A DNA stretch of 64,000 nt from Paenibacillus thalictri (GCF_004307995.1 NZ_SIRE01000003.1:434001-498000); one strand, 5' to 3'; numbered from the stretch's first letter, positions 9,481 through 18,031 are shown. Program-made: numbers and translations. The notes: generated by a model from the sequence alone, not told the origin.

Positions 9481-9521
9481 CTGCTTGTTAGTTGTTAAAA
9501 GCAGAACGCTGTTCATAGTAG

Positions 9522-10090
9522 AGCACAGGTGGGCCAATGCCAAGCGAAGCAATGGCAAGGCCCACGAAGGTGCGAACCCGAGGCACACAAGCCGCGCCCC
9601 GCATCATCGCGCCGTAGTAAAGCACAGGTGGGCCAATGCCAAGCGAAGCGCTGGCAAGGCCCACCAAGGTGCGAGCCCGAGGCACATAGCGGCGCCCCGC
9701 ATCATCGCGCCGTAGTAAAGCACAGGTGGGCCAAAGCCAAGCGAAGCAATGGCAAGGCCCACCAAGGTGCGAGCCCGAGGCACATAGCGGCGCCCCGCAT
9801 CATCGCGCCGTAGTAAAGCACAGGTGGGCCAAAGCCAAGCGAAGCGTCGGCAAGGCCCACCAAGGTGCGAGCCCGAGGCACATAGCCGCACCCCGCATCA
9901 CCGCGCCGGAGTAGAGCACAGGTGGGCCAAAGCCAAGCGAAGCGTCGGCAAGGCCCACCAAAGTGCGAGCCCGAGGCACACAGCGGCGCCCCGCATCATC
10001 GCGCTGAAGTAAAGCACGGTGTGCCAAAGCCAAGCGAAGCGTTGGCAAGGCCCACCAAGGTGCGAGCCCGAGGCACATAAGCCGCTCCAC
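9522..10090. repeat. tandem array, six copies of a 98-bp hairpin-rich unit
   Basis: Copies begin with AGCACAGG (or close) at 9522, 9621, 9719, 9817, 9915 and 10013; the period is 98-99 bp and the last copy is incomplete. Each unit holds three possible hairpins: a long one with GTGGGCC and GGCCCAC arms around an inner TGCCA/TGGCA stem, a GTGC/GCAC stem, and a CGGCGC/GCGCCG stem. Between copies the inner stem changes on both sides, which points to selection on structure. 98 is not a multiple of three, so the long frames seen on both strands rotate between units and are unlikely to be proteins. No spacers, so not CRISPR. Confidence 0.9.
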
Positions 10091-10147
10091 CGCAGGCGGG
10101 TCCAGGGCGCAGCGCCTGGAGTCCCCCGACGGGGGGATTGAGGGGGG
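10091..10147. repeat. GC-rich double palindrome capping the tandem array
   Basis: Directly between the array and the stop of the minus-strand hydrolase gene are two compact palindromes: TCCAGG...CCTGGA around GCGCAGCG, then CCCCC...GGGGG around GACG, followed by a G-rich tail. The tail has no T tract, so this is not a standard terminator. It may be a dispersed intergenic element; that needs a genome search. Confidence 0.55.
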
Positions 10148-11308
10148 CTAATAACTATATGAATTCCCCGCGTTCCACAGCAAAAACTCTTCAACCCCGT
10201 TATCATGCAACGCGCGAATCTGCTCATCGACTTCTTTTTTGCCGTATTTGATGTATCCGGGCACCCAAGTTGCCGTAAAGTCCTGCAGCCATGGACGGAC
10301 AACCGGCTTCAATGCTTCAATCGGATCCAGCTTTTTGTGGGTGTCCTTCATCGCGCCGTTGATCGTGGCATAAGGAGCGGCGTCGGGAACCTTCTGGCCA
10401 AACCAGCCGGTCGAATAATGGCTCGGGTAGATCATCGGCGAAATCACATCGACGTTTTGCGATATTTTTTCAAAATCCTGCCCAATCCCTTCCGCGGCGG
10501 GAACCGATGCGGCGTAACCGAAGATGTCGACGGACACCCGTACGCCAAGAGGCGTCAGCTGCTCACGGGCATATTTGACGAAAGCGGAGACGGCATCGAT
10601 CCGGCTGCGCTCGTCTTTGTCGTATTGCAGCGTATCGGCGCGGGTCTCAAAACCTTCGGGAAAACGCACATAATCAAACTGGATTTCTTTAAAACCCGCT
10701 TTGACCGCCTCTTTGGCAACCGCGATATTGTAGTCCCATACTTCTTTTTTGTACGGATTGACGAAGCTGTCTTTTTTGCCGTTTGTCCACAGCGACCCGT
10801 CAGGATTCAGGAACGACAGGTCCTGGCGTTTGTTGGCCAGCATGGTGTCCTTAAATACGACGATCCGGGCGATCGGATAAATACCGTGTTCTTTTAATTC
10901 GCTCATAAGTTTTGGCATGTCGGGAATGATTTTTTGTTTCGAGCCGAGCGCTTCCAGTTCGGGGTTAGACGTATCGTAAGTGATGTAACCCCAGTCGTCT
11001 TTAATATCGATCACCATCGCGTTTAATTCCGTCTCGTCGGTAAGCTTAAGCAGCGAGTTAAGCCGCGAACCTCCGGCACTGTGGGCGGTGACATAGATGC
11101 CCTTCACCGAAGGGGCGTCTTTTTGCGGGTCTATTTTGTTCACCGGAACAAGCGGGTCCGACGTAGACGCATTAGGCGCCGGTGCTTGAACGATGGCAGG
11201 CTTGGAAGAATCGACGGCGGCTTGAGCCAGCTGTTCGAAAGTCATGTTGGGTTGGTCCGACGCAAGGCCTCCCCACAACATCAGCATTGATGCAAGTAAC
11301 AGGTCCAT
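10148..11308 (-). CDS. secreted putative glycoside hydrolase, DUF4015 family
   Basis: A 386-residue protein with a short hydrophobic export signal (MDLLLASMLMLWGGLA), a low-complexity linker to about residue 65, then a TIM-barrel-like domain of the DUF4015 putative glycosyl hydrolase family. Visible landmarks are VKGIYVTAHSAG at the first strand, AMVIDIKDDWG, FKEIQFDYVRFPEG near 210, VSVDIFGYA near 262 and DVISPMIYPSHY near 290. Acidic residues in the IQFDYVRFPEG and VDIFGY strands are catalytic candidates. The ATG at 11308 follows GGGAGAGAG. No intrinsic terminator follows immediately; the tandem array does. Substrate unknown, probably a cell-wall or exopolysaccharide glycan. Confidence 0.82.
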   Translation of the reverse strand: MDLLLASMLMLWGGLASDQPNMTFEQLAQAAVDSSKPAIVQAPAPNASTSDPLVPVNKIDPQKDAPSVKGIYVTAHSAGGSRLNSLLKLTDETELNAMVIDIKDDWGYITYDTSNPELEALGSKQKIIPDMPKLMSELKEHGIYPIARIVVFKDTMLANKRQDLSFLNPDGSLWTNGKKDSFVNPYKKEVWDYNIAVAKEAVKAGFKEIQFDYVRFPEGFETRADTLQYDKDERSRIDAVSAFVKYAREQLTPLGVRVSVDIFGYAASVPAAEGIGQDFEKISQNVDVISPMIYPSHYSTGWFGQKVPDAAPYATINGAMKDTHKKLDPIEALKPVVRPWLQDFTATWVPGYIKYGKKEVDEQIRALHDNGVEEFLLWNAGNSYSY

Positions 11309-11522
11309 TTTTCTCTCTCCCAGAAGGTTGATTCTCTTAATCTTCTATTTATTATAGGTGACAAACAAATGCTCGGATAGTAAAATTTGCGGCAATTTGT
11401 CAAAAAAACTAGGATTATCATAGCGGGCTGTCGAAACGGCGAACCTATAAAATTGCGCTTCTCTTTTTCCGAGAAGTGGGTTAGGATAGAGATTGTGTAT
11501 TTTTGAGCAAAAGAGGGTAATG

Positions 11523-12695
11523 ATGAACAAGCAGCTGCTGACATTGCGCGCATTAAACATGTTTTATTTCGCGACCAACGCGATTTTAACGCCGTTTTTA
11601 CCGGTTTATTTTGCAGAAAAAGGTTACAGCTCTTCAGAGATCGGCCTGCTTATGATGTTTGGCCCTTTTGTCGCCATCTTCGCGCAGCCGCTGTGGGGTT
11701 ATTTAAGCGATAGGTACCACAAATTGAAGCTGATCATCTTTGTGCTTTGGAGTTTGAGCGTTATGGCCAGCGTCGGCGTGTTTATGTTGGACGGATTTAC
11801 GTATTCGTTTGTGTTCATGCTGCTGCTGAATTTTTTCCTGCTGCCTTCCAATCCGCTGCTGGACAGCATCGTGATCAAAACAACGCTGCAAGCGGGCGTG
11901 CCTTACGGAACCGTGCGTATGTTCGGATCGCTTGGCTTTACGCTTGTAGCGATGAGCTCCGGGTTTATATTGGCCAAGCTCGGCGGTGTGCACAATATCC
12001 CGTATTTGTACTGGGGTTTATGGGTTATGCCGCTGCTTTTGCTGCTGCTGCTTCGGGATGAGAGAAGCGGAGGGACGCGCATCACGCTACGGTCGTTCGG
12101 CAGCGTGATGGGGAACAAGCCGTTTTTGTGGTTTTTAGTCATGATATTTATTTTGACGGTGCCGCACCGGATGAACGACGTTTTGGCCGGATTGTACTTG
12201 AAGGAGCTTGGGGCTTCCGATTCGATGTTAGGTTGGGCGTGGGCGCTTGCCGCATTAAGTGAAGTGCCTACCTTTGCGCTGCTGGGCCGGTATTTGCATA
12301 GGTTTCACGAGCTGGCGCTGCTCAGCATCGTTGCCGTTCTGTATACGGTGCGGTGGCTGTTATATTATGCGATCAGCGATCCTTTCCTGATCATGCTGCT
12401 TCAAGCGTCGCATTGCATCACCTACGCCGTCTTCTGGATTGTGTCGGTTCAATACGCGGTGCGGTTGGTTCCGGAAGAGCTCCGTTCCACGGGTCAATCG
12501 TTGTTGTCTGCCGTTTTTCTGGGATTAGCGGGAATTACAGGCGGGACCATAGGGGGATTGATTCAAGATCGCTGGGGTGGACAATATATGTATGCTTTCG
12601 GGGCCGTGCTGACTTTGCTTGCCGCGCTGTTGTTGATTGGAACTCACGTTTATATGCGCAAAGGAACAAAAAAACCATCTGGACTTTTCCTCTAA
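11523..12695 (+). CDS. MFS transporter (MFS_1-like family)
   Basis: A 390-residue, twelve-helix major facilitator protein. The loop WGYLSDRYHKLK after helix 2 is the MFS signature; the family resembles the 3-phenylpropionate/nucleoside-type H+ symporters. The ATG at 11523 is preferred over the adjacent ATG at 11520 because of spacing from GAGGG. It is paralogous to the truncated MFS gene at 1-399. The stop codon lies in the loop of the terminator hairpin at 12667-12712, so the last codons are part of the terminator. Substrate unknown. Confidence 0.88.
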   Translation: MNKQLLTLRALNMFYFATNAILTPFLPVYFAEKGYSSSEIGLLMMFGPFVAIFAQPLWGYLSDRYHKLKLIIFVLWSLSVMASVGVFMLDGFTYSFVFMLLLNFFLLPSNPLLDSIVIKTTLQAGVPYGTVRMFGSLGFTLVAMSSGFILAKLGGVHNIPYLYWGLWVMPLLLLLLLRDERSGGTRITLRSFGSVMGNKPFLWFLVMIFILTVPHRMNDVLAGLYLKELGASDSMLGWAWALAALSEVPTFALLGRYLHRFHELALLSIVAVLYTVRWLLYYAISDPFLIMLLQASHCITYAVFWIVSVQYAVRLVPEELRSTGQSLLSAVFLGLAGITGGTIGGLIQDRWGGQYMYAFGAVLTLLAALLLIGTHVYMRKGTKKPSGLFL

Positions 12696-12712
12696 AGGTC
12701 CGATGGTTTTTC
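12667..12712. terminator. bidirectional terminator between MFS and tatA
   Basis: Arms AAAAACCATC/GATGGTTTTT with an inner GGAC/GTCC pair, A run on one side and T run on the other. It serves the MFS gene on plus and tatA on minus. The left arm encodes the C-terminus of the MFS protein. Confidence 0.88.
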
Positions 12713-12721
12713 AGCTGATTA

Positions 12722-12982
12722 TTAGTGTTTGCTCTGCGAAGCTTCCGCAGCGCTGGCCGCCGCCGGCGCTTCTTTATGCGCTTCCGCAGCGGTAGGACCG
12801 ACTTCTTTTCTTGCGGTTGTATCTTCTGAAGCGGCGTTGGAACCGCCACCAGTCGTCGCATCCTTAAATTCGCGGAACATTTTGCCGAAACCTCGTCCGA
12901 GTTCAGGCAGTTTATTGGGCCCAAACAAAAGAAGGGCGACCAGTGCGATCAATATGATATGCCATGGCGATAGTGCTCCCAT
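12722..12982 (-). CDS. tatA: twin-arginine translocase subunit TatA
   Basis: An 86-residue protein with the TatA/E plan: one N-terminal membrane helix (WHIILIALVALLLFG), the hinge GPNKLPELGRGFGK, an amphipathic helix (GKMFREFKDAT) and an acidic, alanine-rich tail. Forms the pore of the Sec-independent exporter of folded proteins. No tatC is adjacent, as often in bacilli where tatA genes are scattered. A G-rich GGGGGT ribosome binding site precedes the ATG. Confidence 0.93.
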   Translation of the reverse strand: MGALSPWHIILIALVALLLFGPNKLPELGRGFGKMFREFKDATTGGGSNAASEDTTARKEVGPTAAEAHKEAPAAASAAEASQSKH

Positions 12983-13103
12983 TTAATGACACCCCCTTCG
13001 GTAACATCAATCCGATGTAGCTTAATCATAACATGTTCTAATCATACTATATAGCATAAATATTACAAAATAAGAAACTTCCGCGTGGTAATTTCAGGGG
13101 TAT

Positions 13104-13140
13104 AAAAAAACGGCCGCCCATTTATGGAGACCGTTTTTTT
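13104..13140 (-). terminator. terminator after the 62-residue gene
   Basis: AAAAAAACGG and CCGTTTTTTT arms around a 17-base loop, just past the stop of the minus-strand gene at 13147. Confidence 0.85.
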
Positions 13141-13146
13141 ATTACA

Positions 13147-13335
13147 TCAATTTAATTTAAAGACCTTTTGGTGCTCGGAAATGCTGAATTGAATAATTTC
13201 AAGGACATCGTCCGCTTCCAGCGCGGCAAGTCCATTTCTCAGCACGATGTAGGAATCGAGTTCCACAGGTGTGAGGGAAGAATACAGTTCTGGCGTCAAT
13301 TTCATTACAATCTCGGACAACTTTACTGTTTCCAT
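13147..13335 (-). CDS. small acidic protein, unknown function
   Basis: A 62-residue protein starting METVKLSEIV at the ATG at 13335; AAGGGGG lies six bases before it, which argues against the in-frame ATG at 13341. The composition is acidic and helical (LEADDVLEIIQFSISEHQ) with no cysteines, signal peptide or membrane segment. One-gene unit with its own terminator. Family not recognised. Confidence 0.7.
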   Translation of the reverse strand: METVKLSEIVMKLTPELYSSLTPVELDSYIVLRNGLAALEADDVLEIIQFSISEHQKVFKLN

Positions 13336-13472
13336 ACGCATCCCCCTTCCGATTCGTCATCAAACGAAAACTGAAAAAGAATTACGAGAATATCAGATAA
13401 AGCCGCAATTCATGTTTATGAAATTACAACTTTCATTATAACACATTTGTCGAAATTATGAATGGGAAAAAA

Positions 13473-14297
13473 TCATCCCTCGCGCCGGAAAAGCCCCATA
13501 ACGCCAGCCGTTTCCACGATATTGACGAAAGCGCCGGGATCCGCTTCTCTAATGAGCTCTTTTAGCTCGCCAAGCTCGTATTTGGTGGTTACCGTCATCA
13601 GCATGTGATGGCCTTGCTTCGTATAGGCGCCTTCGGTTTGAATGGCGGTTACGCCGCGCTGAATGCTCAGCATACGTTCCAATAACTGATCCTTGCGGCA
13701 GGTTATGATAAATACGGTAACTTTAAGGTGCCGTATATGTATGGCGTCGATCACTTTCACAGTAATGAATATCGAAAAGATAGAGCCAAGGGCCAGGTCC
13801 CAATCGTTCTTAAAATATCCTAACGCTAAAATGACCACTCCGTTCAAAGCAAACAACGCGGAGCCAAGGGGGAAATCGCGGTTGCGGGTTAAAATCGAGC
13901 CAATCACGTCAAAACCCCCGGTCGATCCGCCCGCCCGCAGCGAGATGCCGGAGCCAAGCCCGATCAGCACGCCGCCGCTAATCGCCGTTAAAATTTTATC
14001 GTGAGTGAGCGTAATGACCGGCACGAACTGCAGCATCCAAGAGGTCAACACGACGGATACGGTGCTTAAAATGATGAATGTGCGCCCGACCCGCAAGAGG
14101 CCTAGGATCATCACCGGAATATTGCTGATTAAGTACAGCAGCCCGACATTCCAACCGGTAAAATAGCTGATGATTAGGGCGATGCCCGATAAACCCCCGC
14201 TAAGTAAAGAATGGGGCACAAGAAAAAAGTTAAATCCTACCGTCACGAGCAGCGCGCCTATAGCAGTAACAAACAGCCGGCTTAATGCTTTCATCAT
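13473..14297 (-). CDS. YitT family membrane protein (DUF161 + DUF2179)
   Basis: A 274-residue protein with five or six N-terminal membrane helices, including the family signature GGLSGIALIISY near residue 33 and GSGISLRAGGSTGGFDVIG near 112, then a soluble C-terminal DUF2179 domain (VTVFIITCRKDQL, RGVTAIQTEGAYT, GAFVNIVETAGVMG). The ATG at 14297 follows GGAGGG. Function of YitT proteins is not settled; transport or sensing is suspected. Confidence 0.92.
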   Translation of the reverse strand: MMKALSRLFVTAIGALLVTVGFNFFLVPHSLLSGGLSGIALIISYFTGWNVGLLYLISNIPVMILGLLRVGRTFIILSTVSVVLTSWMLQFVPVITLTHDKILTAISGGVLIGLGSGISLRAGGSTGGFDVIGSILTRNRDFPLGSALFALNGVVILALGYFKNDWDLALGSIFSIFITVKVIDAIHIRHLKVTVFIITCRKDQLLERMLSIQRGVTAIQTEGAYTKQGHHMLMTVTTKYELGELKELIREADPGAFVNIVETAGVMGLFRREG

Positions 14298-14363
14298 ATG
14301 GCAGCCCTCCAACCGCTAGTATTTGTTAGCCGGCCGGATTCATGCGCTAATGATGCAAAAAGC

Positions 14364-14410
14364 AAAAAGGCTTCCCAAACCCGTAACAATTAAGCAGGGA
14401 GGAAAGCCTT
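14364..14410 (-). terminator. terminator after DUF4178-DUF4247 operon
   Basis: On the minus strand AAGGCTTTCCTCCC pairs with GGGAAGCCTT with one bulge, followed by a T tract. Confidence 0.85.
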
Positions 14411-14421
14411 AAGCAATGCGG

Positions 14422-15126
14422 TTATTTTCGTTTCGTAAATGAACCTGACCGCGACCCGGTGCTTGGTTTGCTGGATCCGCTGCTTGGCGCCTTATAGGTC
14501 GGAGTCGACCCGTCGCTTTTGCGGACTCCGCTGCTGCTTGGCGGTGTTGTCGTTTTGCTGCTGCCGCTGCCAAAAGAACCTTGCCGGTCGGAGGTCGTCG
14601 GCGTTTTCGTAGTCGGGCTCGTTGGCGTTGGCGTTTGAGTCCGCTGACCGCTTCCGGATGAAGACGCAGGCGGAGTATATCCCCGATAATCGTTGCCGTT
14701 GCGGGAATTAAACCAGCCGCCTCCCAGAACGGACTGCAGCAAAGAAGCGGTAATATAGCCTTGCAGAAACGAGGAATCGTAATGCTCCTTGGCATACTCC
14801 ACCGTGTCCATTTCCACTAGGGAGTTGCTTTCGTTGCTTGGATCCTTATGAACGTTAACGATCTTATCCTTGTAAACAAGGAACATCTGATCGGTTGATT
14901 CCTTGCTTATTTCTTGAGGTTTTTCTTTGCTGGCGATCTCTTTGGCGGCCGTCGGCACATTTTTCCCTTCGGCGACGTATACTTTTGCTGTGTTTTTGCC
15001 CGTTCCTTGGACATCGACCAGCGGATAGGTTTCCTTGACGTAAGAACCTGCGTCCGTACAACCGACAAGCAAGGTAAAAATGACCGTGCAAGCGATCCAT
15101 GATACCCATCTGTTCAAGCGACTCAC
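14422..15126 (-). CDS. DUF4247-family lipoprotein
   Basis: A 234-residue predicted lipoprotein: a hydrophobic leader ending in the lipobox LLVGC with the acylated Cys at 23, a DUF4247-like region (VEYAKEHYDSSFLQGYITASLL) to about residue 145, and a C-terminal Ser/Thr/Pro/Gly-rich tail of about 85 residues ending in basic SFTKRK. A GTG at 15126 is taken as start; a TTG at 15117 behind GGGGTGAG is equally possible and gives a shorter leader. It begins seven bases after the DUF4178 gene, so they form an operon. Function unknown; the tail looks suited to wall crossing. Confidence 0.82.
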   Translation of the reverse strand: MSRLNRWVSWIACTVIFTLLVGCTDAGSYVKETYPLVDVQGTGKNTAKVYVAEGKNVPTAAKEIASKEKPQEISKESTDQMFLVYKDKIVNVHKDPSNESNSLVEMDTVEYAKEHYDSSFLQGYITASLLQSVLGGGWFNSRNGNDYRGYTPPASSSGSGQRTQTPTPTSPTTKTPTTSDRQGSFGSGSSKTTTPPSSSGVRKSDGSTPTYKAPSSGSSKPSTGSRSGSFTKRK

Positions 15127-15133
15127 CCCAGAC

Positions 15134-15667
15134 TTATTTGGATTTCATGAACTGAATCAAGCCGGAGGGTATTTTTGCTCCTTCCAAGGCAACATATTTA
15201 CCATCCTGCCACTGCAGAAAAAAGTATCTGTCCTGATCGGCAAAATAACGCCAAATCAGTAAATCGTCGTTGTTTCTGAAATCGGTGTTCCCTTCCGTAC
15301 GCGCCATATCGGTACGGTAATGCTCCAGTTCATAGACCAGGTTGTCGCCGACTTCCAGGCGGGTCGGCACATCATTGGGATCATCCAGCGAACCTTCCAC
15401 AAATTCAAGCATAAAACATTCGTAAGTGCGTCCTTTTTCAATTAGCAGACATGATATATGCTTCCCGTTTTGCAAATAATAAGCGAACCGGTGAGGCGCA
15501 AATCCCCGGTCAAAATATACCACCTTGCCGGATACGACGTACTCCTCCAAATCAATGATAAGAATATCGCCGAGATTGGTTTCTTCGAAAGAATTGGTCG
15601 TTTTGACAGGCTGATCGGGCTGCTTGTTGCTTTTTAAGATGGAACCGACGCGTTTAAAAATAGACAT
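15134..15667 (-). CDS. DUF4178 domain protein
   Basis: A 177-residue soluble protein starting at the ATG at 15667, eight bases after AAGGAG. The core DILIIDLEEYVVSGKVVYFDRG, followed by short beta strands such as SCLLIEKGRTYECFMLEF and RYFFLQWQDGKYVALEG, matches the DUF4178 family. First gene of a two-gene operon with the DUF4247 lipoprotein. In related genomes such genes sit with DUF350 and polyamine-type genes; none is present here. Function unknown. Confidence 0.85.
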   Translation of the reverse strand: MSIFKRVGSILKSNKQPDQPVKTTNSFEETNLGDILIIDLEEYVVSGKVVYFDRGFAPHRFAYYLQNGKHISCLLIEKGRTYECFMLEFVEGSLDDPNDVPTRLEVGDNLVYELEHYRTDMARTEGNTDFRNNDDLLIWRYFADQDRYFFLQWQDGKYVALEGAKIPSGLIQFMKSK

Positions 15668-15786
15668 GAGAGCCACTCCTTACTAAATATGCTCGTTATA
15701 CGCTTGTTTGCCCTATAATCATTATACGTAAATTCGCGTCTGGAGTTTCATTTTAAAATAATTCCTCCATTAACTTGGGAAATGAA

Positions 15787-15815
15787 TGGAATATGAATTC
15801 CGACTGTGATATAAT
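15787..15815 (+). promoter_or_regulatory. extended -10 promoter of the DEAD-box helicase
   Basis: A perfect TATAAT at 15810-15815 preceded by TG at 15807-15808 (extended -10). The -35 at 17-base spacing is poor (TGGAAT). It predicts a start near 15822 and a 230-base leader. Confidence 0.65.
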
Positions 15816-15821
15816 ATAAAA

Positions 15822-16052
15822 GATATTCTTAAGTACGGCCATAATGTTGCCGGGAGTCCGGCTTGTCTTTTACATGTGTTCGGTATTTTAAGCGGCGCTG
15901 CGGATGAAATCCAAGAAAAGCTATCCGCTTAAAACGGTCTGGCTGCCTGGGAAAACTTCGGTAACTTGAAGTTTTTCATAAGTTTTAGATAGGAGTCGCA
16001 CTTAAGGGTATAAATAAAGAGAACCCCATAAGAAAAAGGAGATTGAAATCAT
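15822..16052 (+). promoter_or_regulatory. structured 5' leader of the DEAD-box helicase
   Basis: No gene lies in this stretch. It holds a GCCGG/CCGGC hairpin near 15848, a perfect ten-base stem TTTTAAGCGG (15886-15895) with CCGCTTAAAA (15925-15934), and a terminator-like hairpin AAAACTTC/GAAGTTTT followed by T at 15952-15976. The last lies about 75 bases before the start codon, where an attenuator would be expected. No known riboswitch class was recognised. Confidence 0.5.
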
Positions 16053-17654
16053 TTGAAAACTTTTTACGAATTCGGCCTTGAGCCGAAAGTTTTGCGTGCC
16101 ATTACGGAAATGGGATTTGAAGAGTCGACGCCAATTCAGGACAAGGCGATTCCTATCGCAATGGATGGCAGAGACTTGATCGGTCAGGCGCAAACTGGTA
16201 CAGGAAAAACAGCGGCGTTTGGTATTCCGCTTGTGAATAAAATCGATGTCAAAGAAGAAAAAATCGTTGCGTTGATTATGTGCCCTACCCGCGAATTAGC
16301 TATCCAAGTCGCCGAAGAAATCGAAAAGCTAGGCCGTTTCAAAGGCATCAGATCGCTGCCGATTTACGGTGGACAGGATATCGTGAAGCAGATTCGCGCG
16401 CTGCGCAAAAAACCGCAAATCATCATCGGTACGCCGGGCCGTTTGCTTGACCATATTAACCGCAAAACGATTAAACTCGACGATGTGACTAACGTCATTT
16501 TGGACGAAGCGGACGAAATGCTCGACATGGGCTTCCTGGACGATATCCAATCGATCCTCCAACTCTGCCCGGCAGAACGCCAAACGATGCTGTTCTCGGC
16601 CACGATGCCTGCGAATATCCGCAAGCTGGCGGACCGTTTCTTGACGAATCCGGAGCATGTATCCGTGATTCCGAAGCAAATCAGCGCGCCGCTTATCGAC
16701 CAAGCATACATCGAAGTGAACGAACGTCAAAAATTCGAAGCGCTTTGCCGTTTGATCGATATGGAAGCGCCGGATCTTGCGATTATTTTTGGCCGTACCA
16801 AACGCCGCGTAGACGAACTGGCTGAAGCGCTGCAAAAACGCGGTTATTCCGCGGAAGGATTGCACGGCGACCTTTCGCAAAATCAACGTGACAATGTGAT
16901 GCGCAAATTCCGCGATAACAGCATCGACGTGCTTGTAGCTACCGACGTGGCGGCAAGAGGCCTCGACGTATCGGGTGTATCTCACGTTATCAACTTCGAC
17001 CTTCCGCAAGATCCTGAGAGTTACGTTCACCGGATCGGCAGAACGGGCCGCGCAGGCAAGGAAGGTACGGCATGGACGTTCGTAACGCCTAGAGAGATCG
17101 ACCATTTGTACTTCATCGAGAAAGTGACTCGCCAAAAAATCGCCCGCAAGCCGATGCCAAGTCTGGCTGAAGCTATTGAAGGCAAGCAGAAGCTGACTGC
17201 GGAGCGGGTACTGGAAGTAGTGCAAAAAGAAGAACACAACGAATTTAAAGGAACTGCTATCCAGCTCCTTGAACAATACGATTCCGTGCACTTGCTCGCC
17301 GCTGCGCTCAAATTGCTGACCGGCGGAGACAAGAAGGACGTTCAGATCGACTTGACGCCGGAAGAACCGCTCCGCGCTAAGAAACGCCGGGTGGATGTAC
17401 GCAGCTCCGGACGCAAAGTGGGCGGCAGCTACGGCGGCGGCAGCGGTTCGCAAGGCGGCAGCTCCTACGGCGGACAACGCCGCGGCGGTTACGGCGACCG
17501 TGATCGCAACGGTTCCCGCGGCCCGCGTAAAGACAGCCGCGATTTTCAACGCAGCGACAACAAGGACCGCGATTACAAATCCCGTCCTAGAAGCTCGGAA
17601 GGCCGCAGCTATGCGCGTTCCGAAGAGCACGGCGAGAACTTGGTCCGCAGCTAA
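16053..17654 (+). CDS. cshA: DEAD-box RNA helicase, CshA type
   Basis: ATP-dependent RNA helicase for RNA turnover, ribosome assembly and cold adaptation. 533 residues with the Q motif (FYEFGLEPKV...ESTPIQ), Walker A AQTGTGKT at 46-53, PTRELA, DEAD (as VILDEADEMLD), SAT, and the C-terminal HRIGRTGRAGKEG. After residue 430 comes a basic Gly/Arg/Ser-rich tail (RRGGYGDRDRNGSRG), the RNA-binding tail typical of CshA. TTG start at 16053 with AAGGAG upstream. The long leader suggests post-transcriptional control. Confidence 0.94.
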   Translation: MKTFYEFGLEPKVLRAITEMGFEESTPIQDKAIPIAMDGRDLIGQAQTGTGKTAAFGIPLVNKIDVKEEKIVALIMCPTRELAIQVAEEIEKLGRFKGIRSLPIYGGQDIVKQIRALRKKPQIIIGTPGRLLDHINRKTIKLDDVTNVILDEADEMLDMGFLDDIQSILQLCPAERQTMLFSATMPANIRKLADRFLTNPEHVSVIPKQISAPLIDQAYIEVNERQKFEALCRLIDMEAPDLAIIFGRTKRRVDELAEALQKRGYSAEGLHGDLSQNQRDNVMRKFRDNSIDVLVATDVAARGLDVSGVSHVINFDLPQDPESYVHRIGRTGRAGKEGTAWTFVTPREIDHLYFIEKVTRQKIARKPMPSLAEAIEGKQKLTAERVLEVVQKEEHNEFKGTAIQLLEQYDSVHLLAAALKLLTGGDKKDVQIDLTPEEPLRAKKRRVDVRSSGRKVGGSYGGGSGSQGGSSYGGQRRGGYGDRDRNGSRGPRKDSRDFQRSDNKDRDYKSRPRSSEGRSYARSEEHGENLVRS

Positions 17655-17699
17655 TTTAAACGCATAGGGGTCGCTTTGGCCCCTCCTGTTACCTAAAGC

Positions 17700-17732
17700 A
17701 AAAAGGTGAAGCTTTGCAGCTTCACCTTTTTG
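17700..17732. terminator. bidirectional terminator between cshA and yjcZ-like gene
   Basis: AAAAAGGTGAAGC and GCTTCACCTTTTT arms around a TTTGCA loop. Good A and T runs on the two sides serve both convergent genes. Confidence 0.92.
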
Positions 17733-17747
17733 CATACATATTTGAAA

Positions 17748-17843
17748 TTACAGAATGAACGCGCTGGTGACGATAACAAGCAGTATGAACAATACAAGAA
17801 TACTGCCTGTAGAAGTCCAAGCTCCATATCCAAAGTTAGACAT
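17748..17843 (-). CDS. YjcZ-family small sporulation protein (31 aa)
   Basis: A tiny ORF with a near-perfect AAGGAGGAT ribosome binding site ahead of its ATG at 17843. The product begins MSNFGYGAWTSTGS and continues as one hydrophobic helix (ILVLFILLVIVTSAFIL), the plan of YjcZ/SscA-type spore peptides (polar Gly/Tyr-rich start then a membrane helix). It points to an endospore former. Function in the spore is not established for most members. Confidence 0.85.
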   Translation of the reverse strand: MSNFGYGAWTSTGSILVLFILLVIVTSAFIL

Positions 17844-18031
17844 GTGTACATCCTCCTTTGTTTTAAATAGTCTGTTGTTCCGGGGGGATAATATAACATA
17901 TGTACATCAGCCTCTTTGGATTAGACGTCTACCTAAACGTATCAAAATAGGCTATAATGAAAAAAGATCGACATAATACGTCAAATCCATTGCAAGCTTA
18001 AGGTCGGAAACTATGTAGGAGGTTGTCCAAG

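Noticed and set aside
9522..10090. CRISPR array
   Set aside because: Units are contiguous with no unique spacers, 98 bases is far longer than CRISPR repeats, and no cas genes are near.
9485..10302. Long overlapping frames on both strands in the array
   Set aside because: The 98-base period shifts frame each unit, frames exist on both strands because of GC-rich stop-poor sequence, and no ribosome binding sites are seen.
16329..17735. 468-residue frame opposite the helicase gene
   Set aside because: Antisense shadow of cshA; it runs over the helicase's codons and shows no family motifs.
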